A stretch of 64,000 nt of DNA from the NCBI GenBank assembly GCA_004794655.1, contig SMMW01000046.1, positions 9,783,501-9,847,500 on the forward strand. Reading direction: 5' to 3'. Positions within the stretch are counted from its first letter, which is position 1. Every line of letters starts with the position of its first letter. The DNA comes from Marisa cornuarietis. Its lineage: Eukaryota; Mollusca; Gastropoda; Architaenioglossa; Ampullariidae. Below, piece after piece: positions 1-9,862 of the stretch. Below the pieces are notes generated by a model. The model ran no database searches, was not told the DNA's origin, and worked only from the letters and a program-made list of their open reading frames with translations. The position numbers and the translations under genes are program-made.

Positions 1-717
1 CGAAATATGGGAGTGGGACATCTTTCCATTACTAGAGTGAAATGTGAGAGCTCTGGCACCTAGTGTAGGTATTTTATACATCTGCTACTTTCTTTTTTAC
101 TTTTTTTTATTCCAGTCTTAAGTTTGTGATAAAGGTTTTCATTCTGAGCTTGCTCTTGATGTATTATTCGCACATTCTCTTCTTTCTCCTCCGCCTTTTC
201 TCTCTCTCTTTAGCTAACTCGCTCACTCCCTGGCATGTTGTGCAGATTTTCTCAGCGGGACCAGATCATGAACCACAGGCACGCTTCAACCATATCATCC
301 CTTCGAAAAGAAGTCCTTCGTTATCTGCCAGAGATGTTCGCCGCGTTTTGGCACACACTCTCTCTCTCTCTCTCTCGTTTTCTTTCTCTCGTTGGAGGGA
401 AACTCAAGTCCCCTCCCTCCATCCATACTGCTCCCAACTACTGCTCCTGCCGCGTTTTTTTTTTTTCTCTAACGTGCTTGTGAGGGTAGTCACCCTTCTG
501 TGTTCTCGCTTCTGCTACCCACCATACCTTGCTTCAGTGCTTGAGGGATGCTATTATTTTCATTGGGGTTTTTTAACCACTGTGGCTTTTCCAGACGTTG
601 TTTATCCTTTGAAAAATAACTAGCCTATAAAAACTTTCTAGGAACAAGTGGGTTACTCGGGGCTGGGTGGCACACAACACCATGAGCCTTAACTCTCGAA
701 CCTAATTGTAGCCGATG
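1..717 (-). other. Globin A intron, no gene
   Basis: Contains CT-rich tracts (about 356-388) and poly-T. The 165-codon plus-strand open frame at 126-623 is low-complexity Leu/Ser/Phe sequence from pyrimidine-rich DNA, not a gene. Lies in intron 1 of globin A if that intron extends this far. Confidence 0.6.
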
Positions 718-1422
718 CAGAAAATATGGTTCCCGGTCGATTCGACTAGGGTCACTTCGACTAAGGTCGATTCGACAAAGTCGTTTCGTCTAACGGTCGA
801 GTCGTCTATAGGACGCATGAAATGGTAAAAAATTGAAGTGATTTAAATTTTAATAAACGATTTAAGTCTATCATGTAAATAGTGCTAATTGTCACGTTAA
901 GCAATCGGGCTCCACACGTTCCACCCTCGCATGCACGCTCTCAAGCACACAGACTCAACAAGCACTCAAACGCCCGATGCCGGCGACGCATCTAACCGTC
1001 AGACCGCAGTGATGTAGAAATTCTCCTCCCCCCCTCCAATTACCTCCTTCCGCCCCCGTTTCTAAAGGCAGCATGTGACACGTGACACAATGACAGACTA
1101 AAATTCTAAATAATGATTTGAATCCAGAATACAGTTTAACTGTAAATAATGAACAATATTACCGTAAAGTCTAACTGTATGAGAGATGCGCTATAGCACG
1201 TAGAAATGTAAGGATGCACGTCGCTCTGATCGTAACGGTCGATACAACGCTGAACGCGCACACCTCCTAGTCGAGCATACACCTTTCTCGTCGAACGTCG
1301 TGTCCCCGAAATGCTGTTAAAAAAATGCACCTTAGTCAAATTGATCCTAGTCGAACTGACCCTAGTCGAATCAACCTTAGTCGAACTGACCCTTATCGAA
1401 TTGACCGGTTACCAGAAAATAT
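718..1422. mobile_element. Foldback-type non-autonomous DNA transposon (Mutator/FB-like) in globin A intron 1
   Basis: The element spans 728-1412 (685 bp) between two perfect 10-bp copies of CAGAAAATAT (718-727 and 1413-1422). Its ends are long imperfect inverted repeats: the left begins GGTTCCCGGTCGATTCGACT, and the right end, reverse-complemented, begins GTAACCGGTCAATTCGATAA. Both arms are themselves tandem 15-bp units of the type GGTCGATTCGACTAG (about five per arm). A 9-10 bp target duplication with subrepeated inverted arms is characteristic of foldback elements, now placed near Mutator-like elements. No transposase is encoded. Confidence 0.8.
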
Positions 1423-1649
1423 ACATCACCTGGCAGTATATTAACGGCACACAGCTCCATGCCCGCCCTGTGCTTTTTCAAGGGAGAGAGAGAGAAATAA
1501 GAGAGTCGAAAGAGAGAGAGAGAGAGAGAAAAGAGCAGACGTGTTGTTTGGAATTTCTTCTACCTAATCCACGCTTTGGCTGTTTAAAAACTCACGCACA
1601 AAGAGGTCGTCTAAAATACTTACATACAGAGTAGCTTTTGCCAGCAAAA

Positions 1650-1650
<1 letters not shown>

Positions 1651-1692
<42 letters not shown>
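1651..1692. repeat. (CA)21 microsatellite, (UG)21 in the globin A transcript
   Basis: Perfect dinucleotide run of 42 bases. On the globin A (minus) strand it reads (TG)n and begins 19 bases inside intron 1 after the donor. Confidence 0.95.
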
Positions 1693-1696
<4 letters not shown>

Positions 1697-1710
1697 ACAC
1701 GCACACTTAC

Positions 1711-1952
1711 CCTACAAACATGACGACGCCGACTCTAGCAATGTCTTGCTGAATGATTTTCCAGGACTCGACCACGATGCGCTTCTGCTCCTCCGTGAAG
1801 TCAGGTCGATTTTCCGAGCAAATGCGCGGCGCTGGACAAGAAGGGGAAGTGTTGTCAACGCTGGAGGCCGGCAGGTAAGTCTTCCTCGTCGACTCGTGAC
1901 ATTTCTTTTCGTGAAACGCGCAAAAGAGACTCTTGCCCTGGCAGCAGCCCAT
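1711..1952 (-). CDS. Globin A, first coding exon (globin X/neuroglobin-like, predicted lipid-anchored); partial gene
   Basis: This exon encodes 80 residues plus two bases of the next codon. Residues 1-8 are MGCCQGKS: Gly2 with an allowed residue at position 6 fits the N-myristoylation pattern, and Cys3/Cys4 are likely palmitoylation sites, as described for fish globin X. A 50-residue Cys-rich extension precedes helix A (FTEEQKRIVVESWKIIQQDI, Trp at A12) and the start of helix B (ARVGVVMFV). The exon ends GG|GTAAGTG, giving a phase-2 intron at B12.2 as in vertebrate globins and in globin B. The ATG at 1952-1950 was chosen because it creates the acyl motif; an upstream in-frame GTG adds nothing recognisable. 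Haem-binding helices E and F lie in exons left of base 1. Seen: the globin A-B helices, donor site and MGCC start. Inferred: membrane anchoring and a globin-X affinity rather than another neuroglobin-like class. Confidence 0.85.
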
Positions 1953-4154
1953 TGCTGCTGTCCCCTGTCGCCGTCCCACGAGATCTCCAAGAGACGCGCA
2001 TGCGCCAGGAACACTTCCGTCGGCGGCTCTAAGATGATCTCCCCTTGCACGTTGTCGTCGTTGCCATGTTGGGGTGGTGTAGTTGGCAACGAGACTTGAT
2101 CGACACCGAAAACCGTTTTGACCACTAGAGACAATAGATCACGAGTGAGGGGGTCTCTTCAATATCGGCTGCTGCATCTTGTTTTTGTTTGACGTTTCTA
2201 TAATTTCTTTGTGTACTGTTTTGCTGTGTGTCGGCGAGAAGCACTTTGCCTACCAGTCGCTTTAGTCGTGAAGCAGCGAGATCTCAAGCAGTTATAAACT
2301 GTTCTCTGATGAAGAGGAGGAACTAGTTTCAGGCGAGTAGCGAGCTCTTCCTGCCCAGCGCGTGGCCTCAGATAACCCTCTGACCTTTGCCGAGTTCACT
2401 CTCACATTGACAGCTAAGCAGAGCGCGCTTGAGTTACCAGGATCTTTATCAGAGCCAGCAGAAACTTTGCCAGGATTCAGCAAACACTCTCGATTAAAAA
2501 AAAAAAGCTAGGAAAAGTAAGATACGGCGAAACTGTGTGTAGATCTGCTCACTCAGTTCGACTAGAAGTCTATCACGAGAGTCTGGAGTTCGTATCTCAG
2601 TTAGGAAAAGTCACCATGGACGAAATCCTAGGTTTTCTGCCACAAAACAAACAGTCCAAGAGGAGCTTCAGGTTAGGTCTTCATTTCCTAACATCAATAA
2701 CCTTCTAATGTCAGGGCTGAGAATCATCGAGAGTGGAACAAACCAAACTTTACCAAAAAAAATGACCTGCGCAAAGAAAAGGTCACCTTCCTTGAAAAGC
2801 CGCAGACGACAGTTGCAGACCGCCACATTGCGTGATATCCGGCCACTGTGCTGGACCCACGCAGCACCAAAGCCACGCGTTGACCACGTGCGCGCGCGTG
2901 TGCGAGAAAGAGAGAGGCTGCGTCAAGCGGTGGCCTTGCACAACACTTGCAGAAAGGAGAGTTGCTTGCCCTTCCCTTCGCCCCTTGGAGCTACCTCCCT
3001 TGAGTGTGGCGGTCTAACGTGGCGCGGACGCTGAACCGCGCGTGCGTGAGCGACGGAGCAAAAAGTCAGGCGGTGTGAGCGGCTTCCGCACCAGACGTTA
3101 TATCCCTGCGCCCGCTAATTACCTGCCAGCGACTAATTGCACATTCTTCCTTCCCTTGATCCCACTCATCTCTGTCTTTCGCTTTCTATTTCACGTAATA
3201 CGCAGCTGTGGTGTCCGTGTCCGTGGCGACGATGAACCACTTCTCAGCCTCCGTTTCGTCACCACGCTATTACCCTTTCCTCTTTTTTTTTTTTTTTTGA
3301 GTTGTTTCCTCTTTGAAGCATGCGTTCGATAGAAGCCGTGTGGCATATGTGTGCAGGGGCTGGTCTGCTGCAGTCGAGTTTCCGGACTTTCTACGTGCTA
3401 CGTGCCGCCAGGACCGCAGCTTACGTCGTGTGTGGGTCTGGCGCGGCGTAATAGGGGATAGTATGTGAGTGTGTGGGTGTGGTGGGACGGGAAGGGGCGT
3501 GGAATTGTCTCCTGTTTACGTTGTCTCGTCTGTTGCTGGCGAACATTGTCGTCTGGTCGCTAGTCGTCGATTAAGTTCTCGTTCACCTTCCTGCCCAGCA
3601 TGCTTTGTGATTGCAGATGCTGCATAGGGCCTGGCGAAGCGTAAAACTGCATCAGGTGATAAATGTTTCCCTCTCACTCTTTTTTCAACCCTGTGGTGAT
3701 CCGTCTGAAGTTTTATTTTTTACAAGCTGGCAACAGCCTGCTGCAATCAAGTATCACAACAGATTTGCACCGTAACAGAGGAGCGATGTCTGTAAAGCCC
3801 TAGTAGGGTGCATATTTTCTAATTATTGGGTAAATCTCACTACAAGATCCTGTCTACATAACATGGAGGATTATTCTCTTTCGTTCTCGAGATACACAAA
3901 CATCATCGTGCACAACTCAAACATGGCAACGTTTACGCTGCGAAGACCCTAACAACGTTGATTAATTATGTTAATAAAGCGTATCTGAGTACAAACGTGA
4001 CGTCAAGAACCACCTTCATCATGCGTGTTCTTTCTCGGGCTTTGGCTGTTTCGTATCGTTAGTGTCGTTTTTTATGTATGTGTGTCCACCTTTTATCCTT
4101 TTATCCAACATCTGAATCGCATTCGTCAAGTTCTCTCTACATATATATACACCT

Positions 4155-4156
<2 letters not shown>
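1953..4156. other. Upstream flank of globin A; no gene recognised
   Basis: Likely promoter and 5' region of globin A (minus strand). From 2553 to 3031 one plus-strand frame stays mostly open and passes a 108-codon frame at 2708-3031 rich in Arg/Lys; it matches nothing I recognise. A good start context (TCACCATGG) at 2615 opens only 31 codons. 2870-3110 is CpG-rich. 3280-3298 is poly-T. Confidence 0.4.
1996..2005. promoter_or_regulatory. NRF-1-type palindrome upstream of globin A
   Basis: GCGCATGCGC lies 44 bases upstream of the globin A ATG. It is the core of the NRF-1 (nuclear respiratory factor 1) site, often found near TATA-less start sites. Position and sequence are seen; function is inferred. 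Confidence 0.35.
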
Positions 4157-4221
<65 letters not shown>

Positions 4222-4273
4222 AATGAGTCTCTGTGTGCATACTATGTCAGCGTGTGTATGCTATGTTAGTGAG

Positions 4274-4317
<44 letters not shown>
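4157..4317. repeat. Compound (TG)n-(GA)n-(TG)n microsatellite
   Basis: (GT)n at 4157-4199, (GA)n at 4199-4221, then unique sequence and a second (GT)n at about 4277-4317. Open frames here are repeats of Val-Cys and not genes. Confidence 0.95.
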
Positions 4318-4380
4318 GCGGGTTGAATGTATCGATGTGTATGTATATGTACGTGTCTGTGAATTGTCACGATAAACAGT

Positions 4381-5282
4381 ATTTTTTCAGAAGTAAAGGA
4401 TAAGAGCAGCAAACGCAAACAACGCCTGCGAAATATTGATCTCAACCCTTATTACAACGCCAACAAAATAGTTCCAAATCCATTTTTTTTATTCATTTCA
4501 TTTATCAACAAGAAGTAGTGACAGCCTGCAAGTTGAGTTTGAGTAAAATGGAGCAGCCACGACATTTGTAGATATTGATCAAAGTAATAACACAAAAAAT
4601 GAAGCCAAATGTTGTCACGTGCTTTTTTCAGTTTCCCTCCCCCAACCCTTCAACAACAAAAGGCATCTGCCCCCACTAACGAGGGAGGGGGGTAGGCAGC
4701 ACAGCTGTCATACGTGCTTGGCAATCAATCCTTCACCTTGGTACCTACCTCATTATTATTACCCTGATCTTTTCTTTTGTTATCGCGTAGTCTTTCACCC
4801 CGTCTGGTTGTACCTCTAGCCAACAGGCTGGGTATTTCTTCTGACATTTCATGTCTTCCTGCAATGTCGCCCGAATCACCGCGAATGTCAAAGGTAGTCC
4901 CTCCATCGGATTTGTTAACGATAACTCCCAAGGTCTGGACAACAAATCGGCGATTGACCTGAATGCCGGATAGCGGAGGAGGTCAAGGCCATATCGATTG
5001 GGGTGGAGTCGACCTTGTAAGGTGTGACGTGAAGGCACCCATCCTTGCTTATTTACAGGTGTATTTGTCTTATTTCTTATGGTTGCAGCTTGTGGTTGTT
5101 TTACCTTTGGAAAAAACACGTTTTGCAGGATGCTATCCTCTGTGAACTGAGGGCGGGATGAGTCGTTGTTAGAATGTTGAAGGGGACATTAGGACATTTG
5201 AGAAGGTGGAGGGAAATTCCAACAATGGTAATAGGTAGTGGGGGGGGGGGGCTTTAACGAAAAGTGTCCTCTGTACTGGAAG
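4381..5282. other. Intergenic, nothing recognised
   Basis: Unique-looking AT-rich sequence. Open frames of 60-124 codons overlap on both strands between 4725 and 5145 without domain features. A poly-G run lies at 5240-5250. Confidence 0.5.
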
Positions 5283-5683
5283 AGATGGAACAGATACGAA
5301 TACGAATATTTTATTTGTTAGGCCTTTGGGCCCATTCAAAAAGATGATACAACATGATTCAGGGAAGAAATATAGTACATAATAAATGCAAAATGTCATT
5401 AGTATATAATAGCATCTCTTTTCTTTGCCTCTAAATACAAAAACTTGGCAAGATTGTACAGTATTGTTTCGGTTTTTGTTGACATAAGATTTTGCAGTTT
5501 GGAATTATTTGGTATGGTGTAGTACAATTCCGGAATAAAATTTGTTCTCAAATCTTTTAGGCATGGACAACATAATTATAAAATGGAACTCATCCTCTTC
5601 ATCAATTTGACACATAGGGCATATTTTACTTATGTTATTGTCAGAATATCTTAAAGTATGTGTCATTATAGATGGAACAGATA
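5283..5683 (-). mobile_element. 5'-truncated LINE (non-LTR retrotransposon) 3' end with a 14-bp target duplication
   Basis: The insert is 5297-5669, flanked by perfect AGATGGAACAGATA copies (5283-5296 and 5670-5683). The minus strand encodes the C-terminus of a reverse-transcriptase ORF2: CPMCQIDEEDEFHF, a Cys-His motif typical of LINE C-termini, then after frame damage LMSTKTETILYNLAKFLYLE, ending in TAA at 5401-5399. The 3' UTR ends in a short GAATAC-type repeat (CGTATTCGTAT on the minus strand). One in-frame stop and a frameshift show it is dead, but the intact target duplication makes it fairly recent. Confidence 0.88.
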
Positions 5684-6107
5684 GTAGGACGATGATTCGG
5701 TAGATAACAGACGGGAACGTTGTCGTGACTACAGTAAATCATTAAGATTATTATAAGTAAACGGTCGGGGCTGAGTGTTTGGCTTTGCAGTCCAGATGTC
5801 AGTGATTTAGGAAGTGTTGATGTACACATCCAGGCGAAAATGGTTGCTCGAGAGGTATGGGTAAGGCCCAGCCCACGACCGCCACGATGTACACCGCCAC
5901 CAGTACTATCACCACAACCATTACCGCAACCTGCACCACCACCTCCTCGTCTGTCATCTCTACCTTAGTTATTAACAGTAGAATCGAAAGATCGAAGTTA
6001 GTCTGCCTGCTCCAACGTAGTATAACTGTTACTTTCATCCCATCTTCTTTCGCAAAACACGTGAATTGTTTTCTTTGCTCCTTCTAAAAATAAAGGAACT
6101 GGATTGA

Positions 6108-6546
6108 TGCTGCTCGGCAATGGATGATTGTTAATGCTTAAATATGGATGACTTGCACTGCTCGGCAATGTATGACTTATACTGCTCAATAATTGATGAC
6201 TTATACTGCTTGGCAATGAATGGCAATGGATGATTTGTACTGCTCGGTAATGGATGACGTATACCTCTCGGTAGTGAATGTTTAAGTAATATTGCTCGAT
6301 AATGGATAAATTATGCTGCTTGGTAATGAATGACTAATACTGCTCAGTAAGGAATGATTAATACTGCTCGGTAATGGATAAGTTACACTGCTTATCAATG
6401 ATTGGCTAGTACTGCTTGGTAATAAATGACGACCACTCCTAGTTAATGAAGAAATAAAAAAAATCCTCGGTAACGGATGAGTAATACTGGTCAGTAATGG
6501 ATGAGTAACACAGTACTGGTCGTAATGGATGGATGACACTGCTCGG
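6108..6546. repeat. Degenerate 24-bp minisatellite
   Basis: About 18 imperfect copies of TGCTCGGTAATGGATGACTTATAC-like units (CTGCTCGG, then AATG, then GATGA). Because the unit is a multiple of three, several weak open frames rich in Ser-Ser-Ile appear on the minus strand; they are not genes. Confidence 0.85.
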
Positions 6547-7767
6547 TTTGTATTTTGCTTTTTTGTTTTTTGTTCTTTTTATATTAGCTGTCATAAACCG
6601 ACCAGGGAGTGTATGTGAATGAGACACTATATATAATGATAGGAATGTGTGTGAATATGTATGGATATATTTGTAATTTCTCATTAATTAGAGGGTCACA
6701 GAATAAAGAATATCTCTCTCTCTCTTTCTTGGTTACAAACGGCAACGTAGTAAGAAGAATAAAAAAATGTAACTCGCTGTTTTGAATGCTGTTACTGATG
6801 TAGCCGAGTGCTGCAGCAAACGCTGCAGAATTCTCAAAGCATCGGTTACAATGTCTGGTAGACGGCTGCACACACCATGAACAGCAGCGCGCCATGCGTG
6901 GTCGAGTTATTCACCTTTATCTACCAGACAAAATGTGGAGACGTGTTTTTCTGCCATCTGTCTTTGTGCATTCTTTCTTTTCTTTACTTTTCCTTGCATT
7001 TCCTTTCGGTTCACTCTTTTTTTTTTTTTTGTCTTGTCTATTGCCTTTGTTTGTCAAGTCGCGTGCAAAATTCTGCTAAACACCCCTGTAAAACAATGGA
7101 ACTGCGATGAACAAAGTGTAACTGTCTTAACAATCATCTGCGATCTGAGCTTGATTAATATAGTCAGAGGTTTGTTATTAATTTGAAACCGATTGGCACA
7201 AACTCTTGGTTTTGTTTTGATGATGATGCAGGTGCCGTTTCCCCAACCCTATGGCTGACCGACGGGAGATGGTTTCTCCTACACGCAAAAATAATGTTAC
7301 AGATGAATTCGAGCTAGTATTTTTCTTACGAAATACGCAAATATCAAAGGCGTCTGTTGTATGTCCGCATATTAAAGATCTCCCTGCTGTATGTCATATT
7401 ACAGCAGTCCCTGCATTATGTCCAGATATCAAAATTTTCCCTACCATAATATTATGTCTTTCTCAGACACAAACATGGGGCTTTTATATTTTCGCAGAGA
7501 CTGTAGTTTGTTCCTCCTCCTACTATGTCGTCGGTCGATATCTCTTAATCTCAAAAACAATAATTCTAGAGATTTTCTAGAGTGAAATGTATACTTTACT
7601 ATTTTTAATTTGCGGCGATCTCCCTTTGCTTAATAATACGCATCGTTCTTTGTTTCTCATTAATTACTGAGGTTACTTCTACAAAAACTTCACCACTCTT
7701 TTGATATTGATGATGTTTCTTTGTCGTGGTTTCATTTCTATCTCATGCCCCGAACCCATACTCTGTG

Positions 7768-7768
<1 letters not shown>
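6547..7768. other. Intergenic, nothing recognised
   Basis: AT- and T-rich sequence with poly-T at 7017-7030. Open frames of 60-109 codons overlap each other in several frames and have no conserved features. Confidence 0.5.

Positions 7769-7835
<67 letters not shown>
7769..7835. repeat. (TG)n microsatellite, 67 bp
   Basis: The longest uninterrupted dinucleotide run in the window. Confidence 0.97.
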
Positions 7836-7837
<2 letters not shown>

Positions 7838-8191
7838 GATGCATACTCAGATGCTTCTGTCCTGAGGAATATTTGTAAAGAACCCTTACCAGAGAGACCA
7901 ACTTTTTGTCTTCATGGGTGTGGGTTGAACTTTTGACTTCATCTGTCATACTTACTCCAGAAATTTTGATTGCTTATGCTTTGTTCAGCTGACATATGAT
8001 TGTATTGAGTACAATATGCTTCTCTGGCATGCAATGTTATGATGTCACGGAAATAAAATGTTAACATATATATATATATTATTTTATTCGTTTAATTTTA
8101 ATTTATCTGAGCATGCATGTATATTTCGTTCATATTAAGCAAATAATTCACCTCATTCTTCTCCGGCACTAAAAATGCTACTACTAATAAT

Positions 8192-8925
8192 ACGGTAGAA
8201 CCTCGATTATCCAGTGTAATGACCGGAGGCCGTCATCCGGATAATCAAAAATCACGGATAGTAGAAAATAATTCTAAAAATTCGCAAATGCTAGAATAGG
8301 TGTAATATCACGCACTGTTTGATTTCCGATGTTCCGATGAAAGCTTAGCAGTTGATTCCCCCTTTTCAGCAAATTCAACAATTTAAAGTTTCGTAGCAGC
8401 TGACAAAACCACTCTTTTTCTTTTCACACTCACACCGGACCCCGACATTTGGGCATCAACTTACACGAAGCCGCTTTCTAACCTCGAGATGCGAACGGCA
8501 ACTGAGTGAACTCCGAACAAGACCTCGCCCTCTCGGAGGGTGCGACCCACACTGTATACACAATCGTTTCCAAGAAAAGTGTTGAAGCAGAAGACAAATG
8601 TCAAAACTTATTGACGAATAGCAGTCTTCTGAATTTGGATAAGGGGGAGGGAGAGTGTTCGGAACGAGTCCACTGCACCGGATTCATCTAATGGGTTTTC
8701 ATAGCAGGAGATCGTCTGGCTGGTGCACAGATGCTATACTTTCAATCCTTTTAAAATACTCCTCAGAAACCCATCCACAAAGAAAACTTAAGCTGTGACA
8801 CAAGTAGTGTACATTACTGTAATTAGAATTCTTGGTAGCAAGATCTTGGCGGTCTTGTGATTTGTAACAGCTTTTTTTTAGGCGATCCCAGCTAACCTAA
8901 ACCGGATAATCGTTGATTATAATTG
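8192..8925. mobile_element. Possible pogo/Tc1-type non-autonomous DNA transposon
   Basis: The left end reads CGGTAGAACCTCGATTATCC, next to a TA dinucleotide, and is followed by CCGGATAATC, the form of many pogo/Tigger-like ends. The right end contains CCGGATAATCGTTGATTATA, which reverse-complemented aligns with the left (GATTATCC core). No transposase frame remains; the 61-codon frame at 8506-8691 is unrecognised. The ends are diverged, so boundaries are approximate. Confidence 0.4.
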
Positions 8926-9046
8926 AATTAACTCTCCGGCACTGCTTGTCATTTAACAAACTCTCATTTCTTTAGACACGAGAGCTCTTTTAATCTGCTG
9001 CAAGGATCGACCAGCAGACAACAGGTTCCTGTATCAAGTGATGGGG

Positions 9047-9341
9047 CAGGGGTGGCTCTAGGCTCGTGGTGGCCCTGGACAGAGAAAGAATCAGTGGCCT
9101 CTTCGCCCGCCATTACGGCAGATCGTTATAATACTACATATACCTTACTGCTTGACGCTAGCAACATTAGTAAACACAGTGTACTAATTAACAAGAAATA
9201 CAATATTTTTGGCCACATAGCCGTCAGCTGTGTCTTTATTTTCCTTTCTGTTTTATATTCAATGTATATTAACGTGGCGGCCCCTGGGATTTGGTGGTCC
9301 TGTGCAGGTGCACAGTTTGCACATGCCTGAGGCTGCCCCTG
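9047..9341. mobile_element. Short hAT-like MITE
   Basis: Ends CAGGGGTGGCTCTAGGC and, reverse-complemented, CAGGGGCAGCCTCAGGC form 17-bp inverted repeats matching the CAGGGG start common in hAT elements. Flanks GATGGGG and GATGGGA look like a diverged 7-8 bp target duplication. 295 bp, non-coding. Confidence 0.55.
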
Positions 9342-9400
9342 GATGGGAATCTCTTTACACCTTGAAAATGTAGTACGCGACCTGTCTTCAATCCGAGGCT

Positions 9401-9862
9401 TTGAGTGCACTTTATGATCGACTTGGATTGATCCTCATGACCAAGTTCAAACACACATTTGGCATGTCAAAACTTGATCGTCTAGTAAATCACGTGACAG
9501 CCAAATCGAAAGAGGGCAGGAAGGGGAGGATAGGCTTGTGCATCACGCTGATGCAGTACGTCAATAGCTCTTTGCACACAAACCTCCGGCCACCATTCAC
9601 CATCGGTAGGACTGCAGACGGACTGGGTGCTCGGGGACATCAGCGTGAGACGTCACTAACACTGCTTCCTTCTGAACTTAACAGACAGCGCCCGCAGGTT
9701 GACGTATACGTGGCCCCTGTCCCGAAGCTCGAGCCCAAACAAGATTTCCTGCCATTTACACTGCAGCAGACCTTAAACTATCAATTTCGCATGGAACTAA
9801 TTGGATGTTTCCAATTTTGGTTTATTTTGACTTCAAGGCGCACTTTGACCCGCGTATGTTGA
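9401..9862 (+). other. Unrecognised 153-codon open frame
   Basis: Opens at TTG, so a translation start is doubtful. The part from about residue 85 (LNRQRPQVDVYVAPVPKLEP) looks less biased than most spurious frames, but no domain, signal or splice context supports a gene. Confidence 0.12.

Noticed and set aside
126..623. 165-codon plus frame at the left edge
   Set aside because: Leu/Ser/Phe-rich translation of CT-rich DNA, opening at GTG, within the globin A intron.
1638..2134. Plus and second minus-strand open frames of 140-153 codons over the globin A exon
   Set aside because: They are antisense and out-of-frame shadows of the globin A exon and include the (CA)n run translated as Thr-His repeats.
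6108..6546. CRISPR-like regular array
   Set aside because: Units are contiguous and degenerate with no distinct spacers, and the genome is clearly eukaryotic; the same holds for 14841-15225.
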